Source: Ophryocystis elektroscirrha (taxonomy: Eukaryota; Apicomplexa; Conoidasida; Neogregarinorida; Ophryocystidae). From it: DNA of 41,381 bases. Location: NCBI GenBank assembly GCA_030141585.1, contig JAQIFP010000049.1:1-41381 (forward strand), read 5' to 3'. Shown here piece after piece: positions 12,379-24,100 of the stretch. The notes under the pieces were generated by a model. It saw only the letters and a program-made list of their open reading frames with translations. It had not been told where the DNA came from and did no database searches. How positions within the stretch are numbered: position 1 is the first letter of the stretch; every line of letters starts with the position of its first letter. A program made the translations under genes and the position numbers.

Positions 12379-15320
12379 CTAATACGGTTGAATACCTTCA
12401 TTTTTAATTTGAGATTGCAAGTCAATAGTAGTATCATAACACATCATCAGGGTAGTAAGGAATGTTCTACATACACTTGAACGTTCACGCTTATTTATTA
12501 GTTCTGTAAAACTTGCACATTGTTTTGATTTAATTGTAGAGAGTATATTTTCTTTGTAAGTAGCAACATTGTACAATCCTCTATTATTTATAGCCAGTAT
12601 CCATTTGTCTACTTTAGCTCGCCAATTTGATAATCTGAATGATCAGAAGTTAAAGTATGATACAATATTATATTAACAAGATTCAAGAAGTATAGCATCA
12701 ACTAATTTGAACATAAATAATAACATGACGCTATAGGTAGATGAGCTGCAAATGTATGTTAATTTTATATTAAGACTATCTAATTCAAGGAAACCAATAA
12801 ATTAAATACGTTAAACTAACTACACTACCTTGTATGTAATTGGTTTTGTCGATGATTTATTGAAGATTCGTCTTTGGTTTCATCATAGCGGGTGCTGTGT
12901 AATGTGTCGGCTATAACATTCTAATTGCATGAAAATTTAATTAAAATAATTGAATTTGCCCAATGAATACACAAATAAATAATAAACTTCAATTTTAATA
13001 TAGAAAAGCTTCAATTTTATTAAAAAAAAAGCTTCAATTTTATTAAAAAAAAAGCTTCAATTTTATTAAAAAAAAAGCTTCAATTTTATTAAAGGAAAGC
13101 TTCAATTTTATTAAAGGAAAGCTTCAATTTTATTAAAGAAAAGCTTCAATTTAATTAAAGAAAAGCTTCAATTTAATTAAAGAAACGCTTCAATTTAATT
13201 AAAAAAAAGCTTCAATTTAATTAACAAAAAGCTTTAAATATTCTCAATATATATTTGCACAACTAAGTAATAGAAATATTTCAATTAATAACTGCTTATT
13301 TTAAAAGTAATAATTATTACTTCATAGGAGTCATTTTGAGATTCCATAACAGCTTGTTCTATTTCGCTTAAAGTTACTATTAAATATTTTTATTGCAAAC
13401 AAAATGTTACTTTGCTCGTTTTCCTTTGTAGGCTCAAATTCCCAGCTTTCTGCTGGTTTTAATTCGTCATCTGGTTGATAAGTGGGGAAAATATCTGTTT
13501 CATTGTCATCAATATCATCTAAAACGGGTTCTTGTACTTGTGACTGAACTGGAACTTCAACACCTTTTTCATTTATAATCTTTTTTTTTTTTGAAGAATT
13601 CAAAGATTCCGCCTTAAATACTTCGTTAAATTTTTCTTCTAAACAAATATAAGTGGATCCAAATTTAAGCTTATCCATCAATAAATAGCTGGAAAGTTCG
13701 ATTGCTGGAAATTTGTGAAGGGTATTTTTTTTATCAAAAGTCGGTATCTTTGGTTTTGCTGAATTATTTTTGAAAAAATCAAGTCTTTCTTGTTTTTTCT
13801 TTTCTCTAGTTTCATCGTCAAAAGAGGTCTCTGGCAGTTCGTCAGCATTCCATCTCAACACAATATCCGTTAAAAACCGGCCTTGATTTGTGAGTGAAAA
13901 TAATGTTATAAGTTGCTCAAAATCTACATTTTCTATATCTTTAAGAGCATCCATGCATTTTGGAGGCACGGTCGTTTCTCCGACCACTAATGGCCTATCC
14001 CTTCCTTAAAAAAAAAAGTTAACAGAGAAAAAAAAAATTACCAATGGGTTTATTGCAGTCTAGAAAAGCTAAGGGATCGTCATTAGAACTATTCAATGCT
14101 TTAGATTTCGAAGAAGATTGGGGTTCACAAGGTGTTTCATTCAAAACACTGAAATCATCATTGGTATTAAGTTCATTCATGAGGGATACATTCTCCGGAT
14201 CATTTATATTTGCATCGCCTATAGGACTTAGTACAGATTTATCAAATTGAGGAGTCTCAAAGTTAAGTTCATTTATCGTTGCTTTATTTACATGCAGCAA
14301 ATTGAAATTATGTACATCTTCATGATCTAGTATCAAGTAACCTTTAATAGGATGAATGAATGACGCTGACATCTGTTAATAATAAATTTCATATAAGATC
14401 AAACTTAATTAAATATCCATACATAACATAGAGCTATATATGTATTACTTATCAAATATTTATATTACATTCAATTATTCAAATGATAATTATTCTTGTA
14501 AACGATATATATATATACATATAGCATCTATTATTATTAGTTGAGAACATATAATACAGTATTGACAATATTTATTTACGGTATATGTAATATATTGTAT
14601 ATTATATAATATATAATATAACACTAATAATTATTGTATATAATATATATATCAAATTAAATTTTTATATATTTAATCATTGTATGGATAATTATGTGTA
14701 ATAATGACTATTATTACACATAATTCGGCTTTGCCATTTCTGGGATTCAACAGTTTGGAAAAGTTTGTTGCTAAGTCGGTATATGTTGCATCGTTTGGAA
14801 AGTTACGCGTTGGAATTTTAAGATTTAATGAAGGATTTTCTAGATTGTAAAGATAAGTAACATTGTCGTTAGAGGAAGGTTTTTCTGTTATCAAACTTTC
14901 ATTACATTCTGTTTTATCAAGCATTTGCCATGGTACGTATACGGCTTCAATGAATTCTGTATCTAAAGTTCGAACAATTTTCTTTTGCGACTGTTTTTGC
15001 TCATTTGTTTGAATAGCATATTGTCCTAATTGTGAAGATAGCTGCTGTAGAGTTTGATATGTTAATGATCTCAAATATTCAACTTTACGTCCATATACAG
15101 AAGTGCCGCTTTGTAATCTATACGATAAAGTATTTTACGAGTTTTAAGCTTACAAAAATGCGGCTTCAACAAAGCTAAATTGAGGAGAGTTATTTTTACT
15201 TGGTTCTTCATAGGAATCATTATACTTTTCGAGTTGTTGTAGATAGCTTTCAAGTTCAGCTTCTACATCAATATCCCAGGAATCTTCTAAATCCCTCCCT
15301 GCCTTTAGTAAAGTAGTCAT
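12379..15320 (-). CDS. NCAPH2: condensin II complex subunit H2 (kleisin beta)
   Basis: Exons 15320-15154, 15117-14718, 14372-14042, 14004-13411, 13376-13321, 12920-12829, 12634-12379; 631 aa, near the size of known NCAPH2. The N-terminus is diagnostic: DLEDSWDIDVEAELESYLQQ, then FSFVEAAFLLQSGTSVYG, RKVEYLRSLTYQTL. This is the H2-specific kleisin N-terminal domain that contacts SMC2. The middle is acidic and low in conservation. The C-terminus (NWRAKVDKWI, then CASFTELINKRERSSVCRTFLTTL) matches the H2 winged-helix end that binds SMC4. Condensin II compacts chromosomes in prophase from inside the nucleus. Introns 1, 3 and 4 are 36, 37 and 34 nt; intron 4 removes a frame that would otherwise stop early and gives LSEIEQAVMESQNDSYE. 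Intron 5 (13320-12921) holds a minisatellite. Confidence 0.88.
13003..13240. repeat. minisatellite, 11 copies of a 22-23 bp unit, in NCAPH2 intron 5
   Basis: The core GCTTCAATTTTATTAAA (later copies TTTAATTAAA) recurs with GCTT starting at 13008, 13031, 13054, 13077, 13099, 13121, 13143, 13165, 13187, 13209 and 13231. The first spacings are 23 bp and the rest 22 bp; the difference is the length of the A-run between units. Most units carry AAGCTT; one has ACGCTT. Units form blocks sharing variants, as expected from local duplication. Confidence 0.95.
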
Positions 15321-16024
15321 AATATTTGGACTACATTATGTATTTTTTTTATTTTTAATAATATTATTAGTCTCAAAACAATTGTATGTGCAGTAAATAA
15401 CTAAGTAGATTTTTTTTTTTTTTATATATAAATCAAACAGTAAAAATAACAAAAATTGTAACAAATTTATAATGTCATCATACGCCATTATCTTAATAAG
15501 TATTTAATTAATATTATTAATATATACATGTTCCAATTATTGAACTATGTAATAAATTTAAACTGAAAGTTATTCCAATACTATTATTCATATATTATAC
15601 GCATTATTATTTTATGCATACTTATATTAATATTTATAATTTATCTTAATCATGAAAAATATATATACAATTATATATACATGAATATTTACATATACAT
15701 ATATGTATATACATATATACATATTTGTTATTATTACATATATATATATATATATGTAATCAACTATTGTGGTTATACTTTTATAATAGCATTTTGTAGT
15801 TCAAGTTTGTTTAGTGTAATATGTTTTACCAATAAGTATTTCAATTATGAAAAACATACTTTATATACGCTAATTAACTAAATTATAGTTAAATAAACTA
15901 TGAAAAGTGAACTTGTGCAATTTTGATTTCAATATTATCTGCGACAGAATATCTTATATAAATTAAAACTTTTGTTTAAGTTTAACTTATATGCTTAATA
16001 TAGCGGCGTGATTATTGCTAGAAT
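15321..16024. other. divergent intergenic region, NCAPH2 / F-box gene
   Basis: About 700 bp between two start codons, presumably with both promoters. It contains a T-run at 15410-15423 and TA/CATA repeats at 15660-15760, which produce a spurious open frame. No motif recognised. Confidence 0.55.
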
Positions 16025-17897
16025 ATGTCCAAATTTTTGGATATAATTCCAAATTTGTCTCGGTGGTTAAATGTTGGAGAAGTAATAAAATTATCAAAAA
16101 CTGGAGCCTCTGTTTTCAATAAAATTCAAAATTGTGAGGACTTTTGGTTAAATTTAGATTTTTCATTAAATGAATTTTCAAAGTCCGATTTTTGGAATAA
16201 ATATATCCAGCTTCAAAATTCCGAGTTATCGTGCCAAGGAAAATTGATTCGTGGGGTCTCTTTTGCGTTTCAATCTGAGCTTCGCAATGAAAATTTGTCC
16301 GAATTAACGCCCAATATAATAAAATTAAATTTAAACAGTTGCCAAAAAATAAACAACGAAGGCTTAAAAATTATTGCCTGTCTATTTCATAATTTAGTAG
16401 AGTTCCAAATATACTATAACTTGAATATATCAGACGAGGGTTTAGTACAAGTAATTCAGTCAAACTATAAAACCCTCGAATACATCAATTTGTCAGGTTA
16501 GAATATAAAATTTTTAGTACAATAATATCTGTCATTTATACCATTCTTTTAAGTCGAACATGTATGTGTATATTCTATCCTTTTTATTATTAAATTCTAT
16601 ATTGCCTTTATACTTAGAAAGCACATTTATTTATAATTTAGGTATAGTTGATATATTCTTAATTGTAACACAAACCATAAATAATAAACTATTTCATAAA
16701 CAGCGAAATTCGCGTAAAATTCGTACATTATATAGGTTGCAAATATATCAAAGGGAAATCAATACAACTAATATCACAAAAATGTTCCAAAACTTTAAAA
16801 ATGCTTGATTTGACCAGACTTCCACTTATGGAAGACATTGATTGCATTATTTTGAGTGAAAGTCTCAAAAACCTTCACACTCTTCTTTTATATGCAAATC
16901 AGCACTTAAATTCGATTGCTTTTTCGTAGAATAAATTTATCAATCATTAAATTTTTTCTTAGTTCTTTATGGAAACTTAAATACCTTGAAGTATTAGATT
17001 TGTGTGGCTCTCGGATTGAAGTTAATTTTGTAAAAAAAATTTAGCTTAAATTAATAAATGTATAATTTGAAAGTTTTAAGGGTTTTTTAAACTAATAATA
17101 ATTATATTTCATTAGATTAATGTACCTTGATTAAATGAATAAAGTTTATAGTATTTTTATAGCTATTCTTAATATATAAAAGTTATTATTAATATTATTT
17201 TAATTATCATTGACCGAAGATATTTATATTTTCATGTTTTATTATAATTTTGAATATAATTTTGTTTACAGATGAGGAAATTGATTCAAAATTGTCCAAA
17301 TATAAGAATATTAAACATTACTTGGTGCACAAAGTTAAATGATGAAGTATTGTGTGATTTACAGACACATACTATAGCTTTAGAATGGTTGAGTCTTCAC
17401 GGCTTACAGCATATAACTGAAACAGGTAATTAATAAGCTTTAAAATTATTAAATATTTATATCAATATATTTATTAACATATGAAAAGTTATCTTAATGC
17501 AATTAAGCATTAATATAACTTTTAAGTGTACACCTTATTTCTGTACATTTAATAGTAATAATAATAATGAGAATATTAATATTAATAATGATATTATTGT
17601 ATATACAATTTTTGCTATTTGCTAATAAAAACAATATAAATTTATATATATATACAATCAAGTATACAGTATTAATAATTTTCATATAGTTGTATTACCA
17701 GTATAATTTTTAATCTAGGTTTGAAACAATTAGCCAAAAAACACTCCAATTCTTTGACAAGTTTAGACATACAAGTAAGCAATTCTTCAGTCAATTTTTT
17801 TAAGGCTTGTGGGAACTTGCTTAAATATGTTAAAAATGATTTCGCTGAGCTAAAATTACTATTTCCAAATGTTAAAAATTTTTTTCTGCATTCATAA
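16025..17897 (+). CDS. F-box-like / leucine-rich-repeat protein
   Basis: Exons 16025-16496, 16736-16925, 16963-17029, 17272-17425, 17719-17897; 353 aa. The first ~60 residues look like a divergent F-box (IIPNLSRWLNVGEVIKLSKT ... EDFWLNLDFS). Cysteine-containing LRRs of the FBXL type follow: IIKLNLNSCQKINNEGLKII, LVEFQIYY...ISDEGLVQVI, LEYINLSGCKYIKGKSI, LKMLDLTRL, LEVLDLCGSRIE, IRILNITWCTKLNDEVL. It is probably a substrate-recognition subunit of an SCF ubiquitin ligase. Intron 2 is 37 nt. In the last exon, 17775-17804 (30 nt, GTAAGC...AAG) has intron ends but also reads through in frame, so it may be an optional intron; splicing it gives 343 aa. It ends 59 bp from the convergent BUB1 stop. 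Confidence 0.78.
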
Positions 17898-17956
17898 ATT
17901 ATATATTTCTTGATGTTATTTTATTCAAAAAAAAAATAATTTTGATTTATAAGTAA

Positions 17957-20506
17957 TTATCTCTCATATTGTTGAAGAACAGAAGAAAGCGTATCAATTC
18001 TTTTGATTAGAGATGAACTACTATTGTTAGTAGGTTTATGTCCTTTATACAAAATTGTATTGATTTCATCGCAATAATGCTCGCATACACTAATTGATTT
18101 TTTGTCCTGATTTGGAGCTCCTGGTATAGAATGAGAATCAAAAGTTACTAAAGTTGTATATAATGATTTCCAAAAGTTTTGATGTTCGTAATTTTTCTTT
18201 ATAATAGGATCCATTAATGCGTCTATTACAATTTTTGTTTGCTTCTTATAATTAACACTGGTTTCACTTGAAGAGGTTGGAGGTTCAAAAGGTACAGATA
18301 AATATCTACCTGAAATCAGTACGTGTAATATACACGCGATGCCATAGTAATCTATTCCGAAAGACCATGGTAAACCCAGCAACATCTCACAACTTTGGAA
18401 TCCTTTCGCATGGCAAGAACCTAAAATCAAGTTAATTGTCTATATGAACAGTATTAAAAATTAACTATTTGTAATATATAATATGCAAATTATAAATATA
18501 TATATATATATATATATAATCAACATACATAAATAATTATTATATTTATTATATAAGCAAATATTAACAATATCTATCAATTCGACTTAGCATATAATGA
18601 CAAGCATATATCAATAATGCAGATGTAACATAATTATATTTCTTAACAATACAATATTGCTTTTTTGATATTTACAAAAAAATAATATAATTTATATTTA
18701 AAATAAATTACTTGTGAACCAGCTCAAGTTATTGTAATATCCTTTCACGTCTATACTTCGACCATAATCAAATCCAGATATATGTAACAAAGGTTCTGTG
18801 TCCGGTTTAGTGTATAATAGAAAGTTATCAGGTTTTACATCAGCGTGAATTATTCCAGCCTATTTAAAATATCAAATCAATTATCTTATTTGTTATAATT
18901 AAATTAATTTTGGGTGTATGTATTTATATAAATCAATCATTAAATTAATTTATTTAGCTTAAAATTAGAAACATGTATTTATGAGTTTATATATCTCACA
19001 CTGTGAAAAGAAGATATTAAGGCAAGTAATTGATAAGTTAGAAAGAGAATAACGTCTTCATTTGCTAATGACTTCAATTTTTGCCTTAATGTTTGGGAAC
19101 TATGATGAATTGCGTTTGAAAGATCTAATAATGTGCAGTTGTACGTCAAACTGGTTGGTGAGAATAAAATACTAGCGCACAAAGCGTTGCTAGGTTTTTT
19201 TTTTTTGGAATACCAATAAGATGGCTGTCCTGTGTCTTCTTTATTTACACCAATTAAATCAAAAATATTTGACTCAGGTATTTTAAAAGAAACACTTCCT
19301 TCATGATGTGTTGATTCTGTCAATTGTACGAAAACCAATAACGTTGGTGTCAACCATGAAGTGTTTGTTCGATTGATTTTAGTACTGTTTATACGGCGTC
19401 TTAAATATGACCAAGCAATATAAATTTCTCGCAATGATAAGTGAAATTCTGCTGTCTAAAAAAATATATATGTAACTTAAATGATCACTATATTGGGTGT
19501 GAATATTGAAAAAAAAATTAATAACTACCAACTCATAAAAAATTATATTGAAACAGTGCTTAATACACAAAATTGTGCAAATTAGAATTCATTTACTTTT
19601 TAAAAACTATAAATATAATATGTGTATGTATATATTAATTTGATATTCTTACTACTCTATTTGAATAACTTACCTGTATTTTAGCGGCTAAAGAGCCAGT
19701 GGAACTTTTGAAGTCAGTTTTCAAAACCACACTAACAGCTCCACTTCCTATCATAGACTGACACTTGATTTTGATTTTGGAGGCAGGGTTGGAAGGAAAA
19801 CAATGTTTAATCAAAACGTCGTTGTTCTCTGGACAGGGATGTTTCAGAGAATTCAAGGATTCGTATGTTAAATTAGTTAGACCAATGTGATTAAAGTCGG
19901 CTGATTCATGTGTCATATTTATTAATTCTTGTAACATGTAGGATGCGACAGCTAAACAATGGGATCTTGTATATGGATTGATTTCTTTGTATGTAGGAAC
20001 TTTTGCTACTGGAGTTTGATAGAATGGCGTTTCTAGAGTCGCCGGAACTGGTTCGGACTGCACATAATTGACGGATTCTAACTAAAAAAAAATGATGAGG
20101 TTGATATATATTGAAGTGTTATTATATGATGCTGTAGTATAAGTATATAGTAATATATATATGCATATATATATATACATTTGAAATTAGGTATCTTAAA
20201 TCTCATTGCAAACTCATGCTGTACAATAAGATTGAGAGTCACACACATAATCATAAATATAAATGTTTATATGATACGATATATATAATTGTATTAAATA
20301 GTTATATATTATGAGTGTATATTGCTTAGATAGACATAGAATTTTGATTATAACATAAACACCATTACACTAGAAAATTCAGTATCATTTATGTCCGTTT
20401 CTTTGAAACGAGAACCACGATTTTTACTGGACAACCAATATGGTGTGATTTTAAGGTTAGGGCTTACTACCTGCTGCGTTGGACGAAATAATGTAAAAAC
20501 TTTCAT
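17957..20506 (-). CDS. BUB1: BUB1-like spindle-checkpoint protein kinase, kinase domain without TPR
   Basis: Exons 20506-20369, 20081-19674, 19455-19000, 18859-18712, 18420-17957; 537 aa. BUB1-specific features: the extension INPYTRSHCLAVASYMLQEL (family: NPWDEELI), glycine loop MIGSGAVSVVLK, AAKIQ with the catalytic Lys, IIHADVKPDNFLLY, the altered DFG block GFDYGRSID (BUB1: IDLGQSID), and CHAKGFQSCEMLLGLPWSFG matching BUB1's CETSGFQCVEML..PWNYQ. BUB1 phosphorylates histone H2A at centromeres and recruits shugoshin. Only about 46 residues precede the second exon, and I see no TPR, KEN box or GLEBS motif. All four introns are long (140-291 nt), unlike its neighbours. Start chosen at the first ATG of the exon that joins in phase. 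Confidence 0.85.
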
Positions 20507-20920
20507 TTTTTTTACTGCATTTAAGTACTCAAATAATTATATTTGAAGAACGTGTTAACACGTTCAATGTAAAAAAAAAATACAACTTTAGAAACAATTA
20601 ACTCATTTAAAATTTTTTTTAAATAAACCTCATGAAATGAATCATTGTGCTGTATAAAATTGTATGATTTGCATATTTTCAGTATTTTGATTGAATCAAG
20701 AAATTTCAAAATATTTTGTGATTTCTTGATTTTTTTGGGTTGTTTGATGATAAAATCACTTTATTGTTATTTGTATAATAGATGATTACTTTAATTTCAA
20801 ATTTTTTATAAACCAATTTGAATAAACACTCGAACAATTTATGTGTATCAATTCTTTATACGCCAGGTGCGCAGCGTTGAAACTGTTTTTAAATCCCTAC
20901 ATTGGTAAGGACATATATGG
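20507..20920. other. divergent intergenic region, BUB1 / U6
   Basis: About 410 bp holding the BUB1 promoter (-) and the U6 promoter (+). A TTTTTAAA box at 20886-20893, about 30 nt before the inferred U6 5' end, is a candidate TATA element. A perfect 18-bp palindrome lies at 20548-20565. A minus-strand open frame at 20709-20521 has no recognisable content and no in-phase splice to BUB1. Confidence 0.5.
20548..20565. promoter_or_regulatory. 18-bp perfect palindrome upstream of BUB1
   Basis: GAACGTGTTAACACGTTC is its own reverse complement. It lies 42 bp upstream of the BUB1 start codon, on the BUB1 side of the spacer shared with U6. A dimeric transcription-factor site is the natural reading, but no factor is identified; it could be chance or part of an RNA hairpin. 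Confidence 0.45.
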
Positions 20921-20947
20921 TTGGCCCCCTTACGGGGTGCCATTTGA

Positions 20948-20979
<32 letters not shown>

Positions 20980-21029
20980 GGCCCCTGCGCAAGGATGACG
21001 CTTACAAATCGAGAAGTTTACAAAGTTTT
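20921..21029 (+). ncRNA. U6: U6 spliceosomal snRNA
   Basis: The central block, AAATTGGAACGATACAGAG then AAGATTAGCATGGCCCCTGC then GCAAGGATGACG, is near-identical to human and plant U6. It includes the ACAGAG box at 20963-20968 that pairs with the 5' splice site and the AGC triad with the internal stem-loop sequence. The 5' stem-loop is GGCCCC/GGGGTGCC around 20923-20940. A T-run at 21026-21033 is the RNA polymerase III terminator. The 5' end is set by analogy with human U6 and is uncertain by a few bases. Its presence fits the heavily intron-filled genes around it. Confidence 0.95.
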
Positions 21030-21196
21030 TTTTCTCTCGTTCAATTTTCACCACGGTTTTTTTTTTAAATTACAGAAACTAAAAGGAATTTGAATCAAAA
21101 CTCGATTATACAATGAAAATAGACAATCAACATTCATACAGCTATAATCTTTTGCTTTTGCAAAATTTTATTTATTTTAGGATGCGTTCTGATTAA

Positions 21197-24100
21197 ATGG
21201 GTAAAAAGTCTAAAACAAGCAAAAATCGTTTAGATAAATTTTACCATTTAGCTAAAGAACAAGGTTATCGTGCTCGTTCAGCATTCAAATTAATTCAAAT
21301 TGCTCAAAAGTTTAATTTTTTTTTAAACTGTGATTGTTTATTAGACTTATGTGCAGCTCCAGGAGGATGGTTACAAGTTGCTCGGAAATATTTAGCAGAT
21401 AACAAAATAATAATCGGTGTAGATTTAGCTCCGATCAAACCTATAAGAAATGTTATCACAATACAATCTGATATTCGGACTGCGCAATGCAAAAGCGTTA
21501 TCGCGAATATCTTAAAAAATCAACAATGCGATGTTGTTCTCCATGATGGTGCTCCTAATATGGGTACAGACTGGAATCATGATGCATATAACCAAAATGA
21601 ACTGGTATTACATGCTCTCAAATTAGGCTCGAATTTTTTAAAAAAAGATGGTATTTTTATTACCAAAATATTTAGATCACAATATTATAATTCAGTATTA
21701 TGGGTAGCACAGCAACTATTTCAAAGAGTTATAACTATGAAGCCAACAGCTTCAAGAGATGCTTCTGCTGAATTATTTTTTGTATGTCATGGATATAAAG
21801 CCATACAAAAAATTGACCCCCAATTTTTCAATCCTCAAAAAATTTTTACTGACATTGAAGTGAAGACAAAATCCGAGTCTTCTAAGAGAAGCTTGAAAGA
21901 ATTATTACTTGAAGCCAACCGACCTAGTCGTCAAGGATATAATGATACTAACTTGTATAAAGTAGCTTCGGTTATTGACTTTTTTAACGAAAATATTAAA
22001 CCTGCTGAATTTTTAGTTTCTTATAACAAAATTTCTTTCGACAAAAAAGAAGAAAATGACAAAGGTTTGATTGATCGTATATTAACAGACCCTCTCACTA
22101 ATGATGAAATATTACATTACTGTAAAGATTTGAAAGTAAAAAAAAAAAAAAAAAACGATATCTTTTTAGGTTTTGGGAGTAAGAGAATTGTCTATGATCA
22201 TGAAATGGAGAGCCAAAATATTGCGTGCTTTATCTAAAGAAAATTTATTGACTTTAGAAGATGCATCTACTAAAGCAGATTCTGACCACCAAGAAATGGG
22301 TAAGCCAATTTCCTATCTTTTATCAAACAGAGGAAAAAGAAGTCGATTTATATGCCGAGCAAGAAAACAAGTTTCAAGAGGAACTAAACTCTTTAATAGA
22401 ACAAGAAAAAAAAGCCAAACTAAAGGAGAAAAGAAAAGAGAGAAAGATACTAAAAAAAAAACAAAGCTTAAAAGAAAAATCTTTTTCTGCATTTGGACAT
22501 GTTGTTGAGGACACAGACCTATTTCAAAGAAATATGGCTGAAGAAGCTTTTAAATATGAAGATGAGGTAAATTAATAAAAGAAAAAAAAAAAAACAGGTT
22601 TTAAATACACTGCCGCAATCATCTGATGAAGAGAGTGATGACTTAGGCATAAAAGAACCCGTTTTAGAAGTTGATGAAGAAGATAAAAGATTGGAGAGAA
22701 TTGAAGGAGATTTGAAATTATTTAATGCAATTAAAAAAGAAAAAGAAAGAGCTGCAAGGATTAAGAAGGAATTGAAGAAAGAAAAAAAAACCCGTAGACA
22801 GTTAGCTTACATGAAAATGCATGAACAAGTAAAAGCTGCTTCTAATGCCCTTGAACTTAATCAATTAAATGAAAATCAAGCAAAGTATAACTTAAGTGAA
22901 GAAGATGTTTCTTCTGCTTCAGAGTTTCACATTTCAGAAATAGACGAGTGTTACTTTGAAACAGACCACAAAACTACAAAAAGCAACACAGACTCCCTTT
23001 CACATACAAAAAATAAAAAACTTAAAAATCCCAGTAAACAAGAACGTGAAGCAACCGAAATTGAATCTAAGAATAAAAAAAAAAATTTTAACGCTACAAA
23101 CAACGATGAAGAATTAGAAGCTACCGACAACGATGAAGAACTTGAAGCTACGGACAACGATGAAGAACTTGAAGCTACGGACAACGATGAAGAACTAGAA
23201 GCTACGGACAACGATGAAGAACTAGAAGCTACTGACAACGATGAAGAACTAGAAGCTACTGTCAACGATGAAGAACTAGAAGCTACCGACAACGATGAAA
23301 AACTAGAAGCTACTGACAACGATGAAGAATTAGAAGCTACCGACAAAGATGAAGAAATTGAAGTTACAGATGCAGAGTCAGCAACATCAAACAATAGTGA
23401 AAATAACAGTGATTTTGAAGAGAAGCAAAATGTAAATCAATTGAAACGAGCTTTGGAAAATAAAATGGCTCAACATAGAAAGTCTAACTTAGAAGAGATT
23501 GAGGATCAAAATATATATAACGCGAATGATTCTTGGCTAAATCAATCATTGTTTAAAGAAGTTGGAATAGATCCGGATGCAATTATTGAAAGCAATATGG
23601 AAAATATACCAGAAATTCCACTCACAGACAAGCAATCAAAGCAAAAAAAAAAAAAGGAAAAAGCAGCAAAACTATTAAAAAAAAAACCCAATCAAACTGA
23701 TTTTGATATAGAAGACGACGCTAAGCCTTTTATTGAAGTGTCTCCAGAATTTACTGTAAATGAGGAGGATCCTCTAAAACCGAAAAATATTAATGAATTG
23801 AAAAAGGTAAACATTTTTTTTTTTTATATGTCAGATGCAATCCTTGGGTCATTTATTAATAAAAAAAAGATACCGAGAAGACCTTCTAGATGGTGCCTAC
23901 AATCGTTATGCTTTTGACGATGATGAATACGTTCCTGATTGGTTTTTGGAAGAAGAAGAGCAATATGCTAAACCTGAACTTCCTGTATCTAAAGAGTTAA
24001 TGCAAGAGTATCGTCGAAAGCTACGTGAAATTGCGAGAACTCCTATTCGCAAAGCTCGGGAAGCCGTGGGACGTAAAAAAATGAGGCTAAAAACGAAAAT

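Noticed and set aside
20521..20709. 62-aa minus-strand frame upstream of BUB1 as a gene or N-terminal exon
   Set aside because: Low-complexity, no family resemblance, and no donor that joins BUB1 exon 1 in phase.
22951..23394. 147-aa serine-rich minus-strand ORF
   Set aside because: It is the antisense of the SPB1 acidic repeat array; the Ser/Val/Ala pattern simply mirrors the 27-bp unit.
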